A DNA stretch of 64,000 nucleotides from Vitis vinifera (lineage: Eukaryota > Streptophyta > Magnoliopsida > Vitales > Vitaceae): positions 6,091,001 to 6,155,000 of the forward strand of contig NC_081821.1 in the NCBI RefSeq assembly GCF_030704535.1, read 5' to 3'. The first letter of the stretch is position 1. Each line of letters starts with the position of its first letter. A program made the translations under genes and the position numbers. The notes below the pieces were generated by a model. The model searched no databases. It was not told the origin of the DNA and saw nothing but the letters and a program-made list of their open reading frames with translations. Positions 26,201-36,399 of this stretch are shown in pieces.

Positions 26201-26639
26201 TTTGATAGGTAATCAACATATTGGCTAACATCCCTTTTATGCATTGATCAAAGTCTCATCACTCATGCCCAACCCCCAACCCCCTCCTCTCTCCCGCTCC
26301 CTTCTTTTCTTTGATCTTTGATACCAAAAAAATAATGACTTAACAATTATAAACATTTTAACTTGATTTTCTGATGGCAGCCTCTAAAGCAATACAGCAA
26401 AATCAGATATCTGAACTCAGCTAACTATCATGACTTCTTATCATATTTTCATTGAAAAATGCTAGTTGACTCTGATAAAAAAAAACAAAAAAAAAAAAAA
26501 CAAAGCTAGTTGATAGCAGCTTTTTATCATATGAATGAATGGTTGTGACATCATCCTTACTGTAGTAACATCAATTTAAAAGTTAAGGTAGTTAGGATCT
26601 TGCATTGTGGGGGTGAAGTCAAAACTGTAAAGTATAGCA

Positions 26640-27330
26640 GCCTTTCCCCGCAAGCTGTGTTTGGAATTCTTAGGTTCCCACAAAGAAGAGTTTTTTCGCT
26701 TGGGAAGCATCATGGGGCAGAATTTTGATGATTGAACAACTTAAAAAGGAGAAGATGGAGTATTTCAAATAGGTGCTAAATATTTAAAAAGGATGAGGAG
26801 TCAGCTAATCATTTGCTCCCCCATTGCCCTATAGCTAGTATTCTATGGCAAGAATTTATTTTTTTCTATGTTTGGTGTGGTTTGGGTAATGCATTCTTTG
26901 ATGAGGGGAATTTTGTTAAGCTAGCATGGCTCTTTCGTGGGCAAGAAGCAGAAAAAAGCTTGGAGGGTAGCTCTAGTGTGCCTTTTCTGGATGCTTTGGA
27001 TAGGAAGAAACAGAAGAGTTTTTGAAGATTTGGAAAAAAAGAACAAACAATTAAATTATCGTTTATGAATACTTTTGCAGAATGGGTTAAATTGTATGTT
27101 GATGTCCTTGATAGGTTTTGTAGATTAAATTAGTTCTGATAAAGGTGTGAGGGGAGAGGGAGTTTTGTTTTTTGTTCCTTTCCTCCATCTTCATCTTGCT
27201 TGTCCTATGGGGTCATTTTTATACTTTGCGTGTACTTTGCTGCAGATCTAATGCAGGCACCGTACTTATTTCTTTATATATATTTATAATCTTTCTTGTT
27301 GCCTATCAGGAAAAAATAAAAAAATCATTC
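26640..27330 (+). mobile_element. LINE (L1-type) 3' fragment
   Basis: The translation matches the plant L1 zf-RVT region and C-terminus: VPTKKSFFAWEASWGRIL near 26670, then the DEESANHLLPHCPIASILW block near 26795-26845 with its Cys/His spacing, then LAWLFRGQE. Stops and frameshifts are present, so it is a dead copy. The end near 27285-27327 has the family tail (TTTATATATATTTATAATC, TTGTTGCCTATCAGG, then A-rich). All upstream parts of the LINE are missing (5' truncation). Confidence 0.75.
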
Positions 27331-30100
27331 CTTCATAGTTCATCTGTTTTACAAGGTAGCATAGAGTTCCCTTTTCTTGGTGAAAGCAATATCTTCATAC
27401 TCCAAACAGTTGGGTTCTGGACACGGATGGTGCAACAAGGCTCTATGTTTACAAGCAAGCAGCAGGCTCCATGGAGCCTATATTTGAGAATTTGATAATG
27501 TTGACAAAAGGGCCAGAAGAACATTACACAGAAACAAAAGACTGGATGTCAGATTATGTTGTCGATGAAGACACAGAAATAGGAGACACAGTCAGTATGG
27601 ACACTCGCTTTCTGGCCCACATCCCAAGATTCCCAACAAAACATCTGAACATGCAAGCCATTGAACAAAATATCAATAACGGGTTTACAAGTAATTGATT
27701 CCATGGACATCTCTTCCTTTTCAAGCTGATCTGATGTTGATCCCCTCAAAATAAGAAACCAGATCATTCTTCATGGGTCACCTTATCCTTCTGATTGAAA
27801 GAATGATGAAAGGAGAGGTAGAGCCTTGCGCACAAAGCAGAGAAGTTAAGAGGTTGACAACAAGAGACAAACAAACCTGAACATAGAAAAGCCTCTTCTT
27901 TCAGAGTATGGATGAAAAGAAAGGGAAAGGAACCGGTACCGACTCAAGTGACTCAACTTCCGGTTCAAATTGCTTCCCACTTTCTCTTTTGCCTGCAGTC
28001 AGCTGGACTATCAGAAAGTCCCAACTTCCAAGCTAGTAGGATTTGGCCGTGGTCAACCCAGACCAGAAAAGGCTATATCTCCAAAAAGCAGGTTTGCAGG
28101 CATCATATAAGTAATCAGATTGAGGGGAAGCATGATAATCAAACAGGGAGAACTCACTTGAGTATACCCTATACACCTGAGAGCCTGCAATACCCTCAGC
28201 ATACCAAAACTGAACTTATTTCTTCCAGATGAGTATGACTCACCATGACTGATGGAAGTTTCTTAGCAAGAAAATGAGACAGGATGGTGACATTGTGCAG
28301 CTGATGCTGTTATAGAAGCAGTACAAACTAGAGAACAACCAAAAGAAATGTGTGAGAACTAAGACCAACCAGTTGCAGCAAGGAAGAATGAATGCACCTG
28401 AATCTGAGCTAACCAGATTGGTTATGATTATGACTCTCCCCTAAAGAGCATACATCTGCCAGCAGGTGATGTGTTCAAATCTCTGATTGTGCTATGAACC
28501 CAAAATATTCACAGATCCAACACCCAGACCTCTTATTGAAATATATGCAATACAAGAAGTGAAGTTGATTTGTTGAACTCGCAAAAAGGCAGAACTCAAT
28601 TGATTAACGACACCCAAAAGTTGAGGAGAACCTGGTGCTACCAGAAAAGAAGTTTACTTCATTGGAATGGAGTTTTCATGAAAAAGAACACATGCGGAAG
28701 GAAATGTGATATGGCTTATGCAGCTGTAAGAGCAGTGGTTCTTAAAGAACAACCAACAAAAATTTTCACGGACTCAGAATTCAAGTAACATCTAGTTTTG
28801 AATTGACTCTGCAAAACTAGATCCCTAGTTTTCTCCTCAATTACACCACAAGTCCATACAACAGATACAGAGGAAATATTTGAGAAGACCAAAGCAGCTC
28901 CCTAGTAACACCTACCTCGTCAACTCAAATAGATAACTCATTTCCCTTGAAAATGTGTACTTATTCCTGTTGTTATACCCACATCAAGCACACAAAAATC
29001 ATATTCCATGCCTTTTTCCTCCCTCTTCTGCATCACATCCATGGAAACTTGAAACCATTCCATCCAAATGAACTAGGCATCAGCCAAGATGTCCAAATAA
29101 GTCAAAAAAAAAAAAGAAGAAGAAGGCCCACAGCTCACTAGGAATGAGACCATGGAGTGGGAAATTATCAGTGTTTTCCTGTGATACCTAGACTCTTCAA
29201 CTTCACTCAATGTACTTGTGTTAAAAGACATAACAAGAGCGTGGATATAGGATCCTTATCTGATACTCCTATTTTTCTTTAGATATTAGATTTAAATATT
29301 GATAAAACAGAAAATAAAGAGAGTTTTTTTAATTAATTAGAGACATGGTATTTTTTTGTTCATATTGACTTGCAATTGAATTCTTTTTCTTTACGATATC
29401 ATATCCAAGTATCTGAGTCCCTGTGGTGTTTTCTCTGATCCCCTTTGGGCATTAACAAATCAGAAAAACCATACCTCTTTTCCTCATCTGGTCAAACATC
29501 CAAATCCCTTCCTTATTTATCAAAAAACAGAGAAGGTCATTCTAATAATGCCTCAGCAACCCAAATCTCCTCCTGAGGAAACCTGCCCCCTTGCAACACC
29601 CCAATTCTTCCTCCACATCCCGTGCAAACTATTTGATAGGCACCTCCACAGAGATTTAAGAGAGATTCTGAGAGAGTTCCTCTTAAGGTTCCCCCTTCCC
29701 TCTAACTACATTCTCCCATGCCACCCTTTCCTCAATAAATCTCCTCAAAAACATACTCACCAGCCTCACCTCCCAATATATATTCCTTTCAAAACTAGGG
29801 TACAAACATCTCAGCCCTCTCTCCCATCCAGACAGTCAGCCACTGAAGCTTCTCTATCCCCCACAATGCTCTACAAATTCAATTAACTCAGCTTCAGCTT
29901 GCTCTCACACCAGACACAACAAAAGAGAAGAACTTTGGATCTATTTCCTTAAACCATGAAATTGTAGAACCACCACATTCTTACTTCATACCTTCCCAAA
30001 AATTCAAAAACATTTTTTCACTAAAAATCCAGATACTCACCTAATTTACCCATCATTACCCCATCTCCAAAAGCTCCCAATTTACCTAGCAAATCATTGT
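27331..30100. other. Intergenic sequence with short unrecognised open frames
   Basis: Several short open frames occur (27471-27698, 27912-28232, 28570-28788, 29548-29886 on the plus strand). None has a recognisable domain, a conserved start or matching splice partners. Composition is moderately AT-rich with long A runs at about 29107. I cannot assign a function and suspect decayed repeats. Confidence 0.4.
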
Positions 30101-30580
30101 TATCACTTACCAAAAGCTGCCTTGTTAAACAGACCAAAAATCCAAAAATTGAATTCCCCTAAATGAAATAGAGAGCAAACATTCTCCCAAGACACTAAAT
30201 GAAATTTCTCCTCCTCATCCAAACAGACCAACCTTCTCCATGCTCCACCCATTCCCCACATCCCTAAGAGAGACATAAAAAGTATGGATATTTGACAACA
30301 TTCTCCCAATAAGCAGTGGTCTTCCTCCTGTAAACAATTATTCTTTTCCACTTTCTAACACCTCTCTAAAAAGTTTCCACTAATCAAGTCCCATGCAACC
30401 TTTGCTTCCAATAATAAACCTGATGGCAAAACAAGGTACACTGACAAAAAGGAAACAACCCTACACGGAAAAACCTTTGTGCTTAGACATACCTCCTCTA
30501 CAAATTTTAAACTTAAAGTAAGACAAGTACTTGATTTAGGTTTAACTAGGTGCAGAATAGTCTTTTTTCTAGGCAACCAA
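30101..30580 (-). mobile_element. Possible LINE reverse-transcriptase remnant
   Basis: Minus-strand frames at 30103-30351 and 30355-30576 include HLVSWENVCS followed by a LFNKAAFGKW block. That resembles the end of plant L1 reverse transcriptases, where LVxWexVC precedes LFNKALLGKWLWR. The rest is too decayed to place, and the boundaries are not defined. Confidence 0.4.
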
Positions 30581-30800
30581 AGACAACATATAAGAAAATG
30601 AGAGATCCATTTTTTTTATACGTAAAAACAAAAAGTATATATAAAAAGGGTGCAAAAAGTATACACCAGCTGCCAAAAGGCACAACCAAGAGAGAGAGGG
30701 AGAGAGCAAAAAACAACACCCACCCTCACTTAGATCCTAGCCAATCAATAAAGCTAAAAAGAGACATCGGGCCCTCAATAGGAGAGATCTGTATTGAAAG

Positions 30801-31023
30801 AGTTGAGAGGTCTGAGAAACTATTCCAGAAAATGAACTTTATTCTTTATATATCACTGTAAGTTACAGTTGCATTGTATTTATATAGGAGTTATACCAAC
30901 CATCTAACTAATGCAACAAACCTTTTAACAACTTCCTAACTTTCTAACAATCTTACTACCTGTAAGACTACCTAAAAAGATTGGTTACAACCATGTGCAC
31001 AGCCTAAGTCTTTCTGTTTATCA
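30801..31023 (-). repeat. Left LTR (3' LTR) of the Copia element
   Basis: 223 bp, ending TCTTTCTGTTTATCA on the plus strand. Its outer end reads AGTTGAGAGG where the partner reads TGTTAAGAGG, so the terminal TG is mutated. It contains about 100 bp (roughly 30825-30924) that are absent from the right LTR. Confidence 0.8.
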
Positions 31024-34000
31024 ACCCCCCCACCCCCTCTCAAGCTCAAAGGTCATGGAACAACCAAGAGCTTGGTATGAAACTGAAGAATTCAGAGGTT
31101 GGAAAATGTTTGGTGAACATATCTACAACCTCGTCAACAGAAGGAATGTAGTGGATTGTAAGATCTTTCTTGAGGACTTTATCCCTGATGAAATGAAGAT
31201 CAAGTTCAATATGCTTGGAGCAGGCATGGAAGACAGGATTTGCATCCAAATGAGCAGCACTCTGACTATCACACCATGCCAAAGATGGAGTAAATTGAGA
31301 GATGCAGAGTTCCTTGAGAACAGATTAGATTCAGACAATCTCTGCTATAATAGAAGCTAAGCCACGATCCTTGGATTCAATGCTGCTGCGAGAAACCCTA
31401 TATTGTTTAGTGGATGACCAAGAGACTAAGTTAGGACCGAGAAAGATGCAATAACCACTTGTACTCCAACGATCATCCAGGCAGGAAGCCTAATTAGCAT
31501 CCATGTAACCTCAAATGTCAAGAGGAGGAGACATTTGCAATTGGAAACCATAAGGAGTACCTTTGAGGTAACAAAGGAGGCGTTTTACTGCAAGCCAATG
31601 AGTTGATGTTGGTGCAGCCGTGAACTGACAGGCCTTTCCAGGAGTGATCATTGGATGCTGATTAATGCGAGTACTGGAACTATCAGTCCCAGGAGTAGGG
31701 TTGGCAAAAGGAACTGAAATTTCTGCTGGTATAGAAACTTCTGAGGAAGGGAGTTGACATGGAGTATGAAGTAGTTCCAATGAAGAAGAGTTGGCACTTT
31801 GTGTGGCAACAAGATCCAGTGAGTTAGGGGCCTAGGACTGATTGGTAATGATGGAAGGAGATACAGGTAGAAAAGCTAGAGTGGAAACAAGAAGGAAGCA
31901 GGAGATGGTAAAGATGTGGAAGATAAAGACAATTTTGAAATGGAAACACCATTTCATAAAAAACAACATGAGGAATTAAATAAAACTCAACCAGAGTTGT
32001 GATCTAGGCACAAGTAACCTTCGTGAAATATACTATAGCCAAGACAAATACATTGAACTGAACAATAAAGAAGTTTGTGTTTATTATATGGACAAATATA
32101 GGGATAGCAAAAACAACCAAAACCCTTGACGATAATTTGGTTGTTTGCCAAAGAAAACATAAAAAGGTGAGTGAAGCTTGAGTACCTTGGTAGGCATGCG
32201 ATTAATAAGAAAGATAGCAGTGGGAAAAGCATAGAGCAAATTCAATGGTAAAAAGGTAATGGCTAAGAGTGCTAAACTAGTTTCTACAATGTGTCTCATT
32301 TTTCGTTTAGCCCTACCATCTTGCGCAAGAGTTATGGGACACAAGCAACTATTGTCAATTTCACGTTGAGCAAGAAATGGAGCAAATGCTTTGAATCCAC
32401 CTCCATTATTAGATTGTAAATACTGAATACAAGAAGTGAACTTATTTTCAACTAAAGTTTTGAACCTAATGAATGTAGCCAAAGCCTGACCTTTAGTATG
32501 TAAAGAATAAAGTCAAGAAAACTGAGAAAAATCATCAACAAATAGTAAAAAATATCTTATACCAATAGTGGAAACAACAAGGGTTGGACCCCACAAGTTA
32601 GTATGAATTAAAGCAAGGGGGCAAGTAGCTTTGAAATCACATAAAGAAAATGGTAATCTATGGCTCTTTGCATATTGACAAGCACAACAAACATCATTGT
32701 TTTTAGGACAACTGTAAAGGGCATTACAAGACGTAAGCATTTGCTTCAAGACATTAACAGCAGGATGACCAAAGCATGAGTGCCAAAGATTAGGCACACT
32801 ATTCAAATTCTTAGAAGGAGACACAACAGGACTGGGAGTTTAGGGTGCATTTTATGAAGAACTTGTTTGAACAAATCTTGTGGGGAACTTGTACAAGCCA
32901 TTTTTAAGTTGGCATTGAAGAAGAGCTTTCTTTGTAACTTGATCCTTGACAAAAAAATAATGCGAATGGAATTCACGAAAGGAATTACTAACAATGCATA
33001 ATTTAGAGACACTGATCAGATTAGTAGCAAGACAAGGAACATGAAAGACATTCTTTAAGTGAAATGTTTCGAGGGAAGAAGCAAATGATTTTAAACCAAC
33101 ATGAAGAATGGAAAACTTCTTACCATTACCAACTGTTACTTTGTCATTCCCCTGGTATGACTGAACACCTGAGAGTGTACTAGTATTTTGAGAGCAATGG
33201 TGTGTTGCACCAGTATCAAGGAACCAAGACTTGTCGGTTGTATTAGATGGAGAAGCAACTATAGCTTGTGTATGATTGTTGTTGAAGTTATTTGGAGAAG
33301 CGATGTTACTGGTGGTATTGGCAGCAGTGGGACCTTGAAAATTTATGTCAAAACGATGACAGCAATTGAGGATGATAATATGTCCAAATTTCTCATAGAG
33401 TTGACACTGAGGTCAATTTGTATTGATGTTGTTTCGATTGCCCGAACCATGGACACCATATTGATTTCTTCCAAAATGAATATTTATGTTATTAAAATGA
33501 TTATTTCCTCTAATGATGTGATTCTTTCTGTTGTTGTAATTTCTCCCTTGTGTGGCAGCTATATTAGAAAAGATGAGATCTCCTTCTGTTATGGAGTTTT
33601 GAACACACAGACGTTGTTCATGAGTAAGAAGTATGCTATGAACTGAACGAAGGGGAATATCATCTTCATGACCTGTGAGGGAAGCAATGATGGAGATATA
33701 ACCTGCTCCAAGAGCTCCAAGAAGTTGCAAGACCTAATCCCTTTCAGCTACAGGTTCTCCAATAGCAGAAGGATTATCCGCAAGATTTTTTACCGTGGGA
33801 ATAGGTTCCATTATTGAGAGAGAGCTTTTGCGTGTTGTTTGGAATGTCGATCACAGTTTCATTACTCATGCTTTGGAAAAGGAAGAGAAGATCTTCTCTA
33901 AGGCAGGCCACATTGAATGAGAAGTTTGCAACCCAATAATATGTCGCCATGATTTCGGGAGTAAGAGAAGAATAGATCCAACTCAAGATCATGCAATCAA

Positions 34001-34370
34001 ATTGTCGCCATGAGATAAATTCTGGATTTAATTCAACAGAATCTGTTGCTTTTGAAGGACAGACCTTCAACCCTTCAATGTGTTCTTCAAAGCCATTGGC
34101 AAAGATCACATTCTCCATTTGTGTTTGCCAAAGGTTGTAATTATCTGTATCTAGTTTGATTAGGAGAGCTTGATTCAGCATCTGCATTGGCTGAATCATT
34201 CCAGATGGCTGAGAGGAGGTGAAATTTGCAATAGCTTGCAGGTTAGAAGATTGTTCTAAGGCTGTCATGTGTTTGGCAGAAAAGAAAAAAAAATCTGGAA
34301 CTGAGAGTTGCTAAACAAAAAATAGGGAGAGGAAAAAAAAAAATTCTAGACAGCTCTGATACCATGAAAG

Positions 34371-34493
34371 TGTTAAGAGGTCTGAGAAAACCTTTTAACA
34401 ATTTCCTAACTTTCTAACAATCTTTCTACCTGTGAGACTACCCAACAAGATCAGTTACAGACACGTGCACAGCCTGAGTCTTTCTCTTTATCA
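34371..34493 (-). repeat. Right LTR (5' LTR) of the Copia element, internally deleted
   Basis: 123 bp, TGTTAAGAGG ... TCTTTATCA on the plus strand, with intact TG and CA ends. It matches both ends of the 223-bp left LTR but lacks the central 100 bp. The deletion junction sits in a short AAA(C) match, consistent with microhomology-mediated loss. Confidence 0.8.
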
Positions 34494-34859
34494 CATATCA
34501 CATGAACCAAGCCAAATAGTTTCGATTGGCTTATTCAAATTAATTTTCTTCTCTTTTTTAACTCAGAGATCGAAAGTCTACAACCCAAAACATCAATTTC
34601 CTTTCTTTCCGCAAAATTTCTCTCCAACCAAACATAACAAAAAATACAATAGAAATACCATCACACATTAGCATTAATCTCATTTAAACATATGTTCTTG
34701 TTTTCTCAGATCCCAAACAATGACAAACCTAAAATCTAAGCTCCAAAATCCTTGCCTTTCCCGCGGTTTTCCATGCTTCCTCAACAATCAACACATAACG
34801 AAACCCCAAATACGTACAAACATATAAATAGAGAGAGGAGAGAGGGGTAGAGGATTGAC
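34494..34859. other. Spacer, 3' region of the small gene
   Basis: This short spacer holds the presumptive 3' untranslated region of the minus-strand gene at 34860-35246. No other feature was seen. Confidence 0.4.
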
Positions 34860-35246
34860 CTATTTCTGGTAGCCTCCGCCACGGGCATTGTAATCCTCTT
34901 CGACCTTAGCAGTCAAGTAAACCCTCGGAAAGTCGGAAACATCAAAGGTCTTCTCCTTCATCATCTTCTCGACATCAGGCTTTTTGAGGATAGTCCGGCG
35001 AATCGGGGGGCGGTTCCGGCGCTGGTCCCGGGTGAAGTACTTGATGTCGTAAACCGTCTCGGGGTTGGAGCTGGGGATACAGGCCTTCTGATTCGGCGTC
35101 GCCGGGCAGAACGGTCGGTACTCTAGGGCACGGGGCAACGACGGTCTGAATTCCGGATCGGAACACGGCCCTGTTATCTCCCAGGGTTTCTTGAAGAAAC
35201 GTTTCAGGTTTTGGAATACGGATTTGAAAGTTGAAGACGCTGCCAT
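34860..35246 (-). CDS. Small conserved plant protein of unknown function, intronless
   Basis: 128 residues: MAASSTFKSVFQNLKRFFKKPWEITGP start, a middle rich in Pro, Arg and Tyr, then VYDIKYFTRDQRRNRPP and a C-terminus ending in RVYLTAKVEEDYNARGGGYQK. The protein is basic, with no clear membrane segment; the N-terminus could form an amphipathic helix like a mitochondrial presequence, which is only an inference. Codon use and GC content are clearly coding-like against the AT-rich surroundings. I chose the ATG at 35246; upstream in-frame sequence is AT-rich and unlike coding DNA. By position it corresponds to the small unknown gene between RIQ1 and TCP17 in Arabidopsis (At5g08060, as I recall, labelled 'furry'). 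Its function is not known to me. Confidence 0.85.
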   Translation of the reverse strand: MAASSTFKSVFQNLKRFFKKPWEITGPCSDPEFRPSLPRALEYRPFCPATPNQKACIPSSNPETVYDIKYFTRDQRRNRPPIRRTILKKPDVEKMMKEKTFDVSDFPRVYLTAKVEEDYNARGGGYQK

Positions 35247-35440
35247 GACTGTATAAATCGGACTGTGGAATATGTTTGTTTGGATGGAAACCATAGAAGG
35301 AGGTTTTATATATATATATGGGAATGGCAAACATATATTTTCTCCATCAATTAAAGAAAATAGTATTTTTTTATTTTTTTTTGGCTTTTGCTTCATTGAA
35401 CCTTTGTTCTTTACCATTTGTGGAAGAATTTTTTCAAGAA

Positions 35441-35920
35441 ATATTTGGTTAAAAGGTATGAAATAATCCCAAAAATTGAAAATCTAACCCTTCAAATGTT
35501 TTTTCTAGAAAAGTAATTCATTTTTGATATAAATGTTTTTTTATGTTGTAAGTATTTATATATAAGTTTTAAAAGAAAATGTTATTTTTATAATAAAATA
35601 ATGAGGATATTTTTGTCTAAATGATGTTCAAAAAAAAAAAGTGGGAGGTTAAATTTCAAAAGTTGGGTTTTGGGAGGCCCTTTTAATTAAATAACGAAAT
35701 ATTTAGTTAAAAGGGATTAAATAATCCCCAAAATTGGAAATCTAACCATTCTCATGTTTTTTCTATAAAAGTAATCCATTTTTTTGCATAAATACCCTTT
35801 TCTATTTTAAATATTTACGTTTTAAATTAAATGGTTATTTTTACAATAAAATAATGAGGATATTTTTGTCCAAATAATGATCAAAAATTGGGTTTTGGGA
35901 GACCTTTTTAATCAAATAAC
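35441..35920. repeat. Tandem duplication, 258-bp unit, upstream of the small gene
   Basis: Copy 1 (35441-35698) and copy 2 (35699-about 35920) share the same order of blocks: TTGGTTAAAAGG, AAATAATCCCAAAAATTG, ATCTAACC, ATGTTTTTTCTA, AATAATGAGGATATTTTTGT, TTGGGTTTTGGGAG and TTTTAAT.AAATAAC. Each copy also has weak inverted ends (GTTAAAAGG near one end, CCTTTTAAT near the other), so the unit may be a MITE that was duplicated. It begins 195 bp upstream of the start codon of the divergent small gene. Confidence 0.75.
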
Positions 35921-36399
35921 CCTTTTTTCAATATGATTAATAACATTTATGATCAAAACTACAAAAATATATAAAGTCCATGATATGTTGGTAAAGAAAA
36001 GCGGCCTTTCATGTTTTGGATTCTTATTTAATATATTTTGTATATGGGAAGGATGTGTAAGTATGATTTTCATGTCTTTTTCCTTTCATCGTTAGTTTTA
36101 TTTTTATCTAGAACTTGTTTTTTTAGACAAAATCACTTTCTATAATAAACTCATATTTGAAAAAGATAAGTTCGATTTTTTCAATAAATTCATTTTTTAA
36201 AACAATGAGTTCACTTTTTATTTTTGAAGTTTTTATATTAAATTTCATTTTTTTTTTATTGTCTTTTGAAAAGACTTCACTTTTATACCAAACCTATCTT
36301 TTTAAAAGACAAGTTATATTTGAAATCTAAGGGTATAGTAATTTTAAAATTATAATATTTTTTCACTACTAAAGCCTAACTTTCAACTATAACACAAAA

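Larger units (their letters stand above)
30801..34493 (-). mobile_element. Ty1/Copia LTR retrotransposon lacking the reverse transcriptase core
   Basis: On the minus strand the order is LTR (34371-34493), primer-binding site TGGTATCAGAGC (34353-34364, complementary to initiator tRNA-Met), gag (34268 to about 33413), protease (near 33230, DTGATHHC type), GAG-pre-integrase (33012-32513, including HSCFGHPAVNVLKQM and CxxC), integrase core (32482-32084, including QSNNGGGF and LINRMPTKVL), then RNase H (about 31640-31046, including KRLLCYLKGT and WCDSQSAAHL), a G-rich polypurine tract (31024-31045) and LTR (30801-31023). Several stops and frameshifts make it inactive. The reverse transcriptase core is missing. 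The left LTR is 223 bp and the right one 123 bp. I found no matching 5-bp target duplication. It lies between the TCP gene and the small gene at 34860. Confidence 0.88.

Noticed and set aside
27471..28232. Short open frames after the LINE fragment
   Set aside because: No domain, no conserved start and different frames; cannot be supported as a gene.
29548..29886. Proline-rich open frame of 112 codons
   Set aside because: Low complexity, no domain, no partner exons; it lies in sequence that may be decayed LINE.
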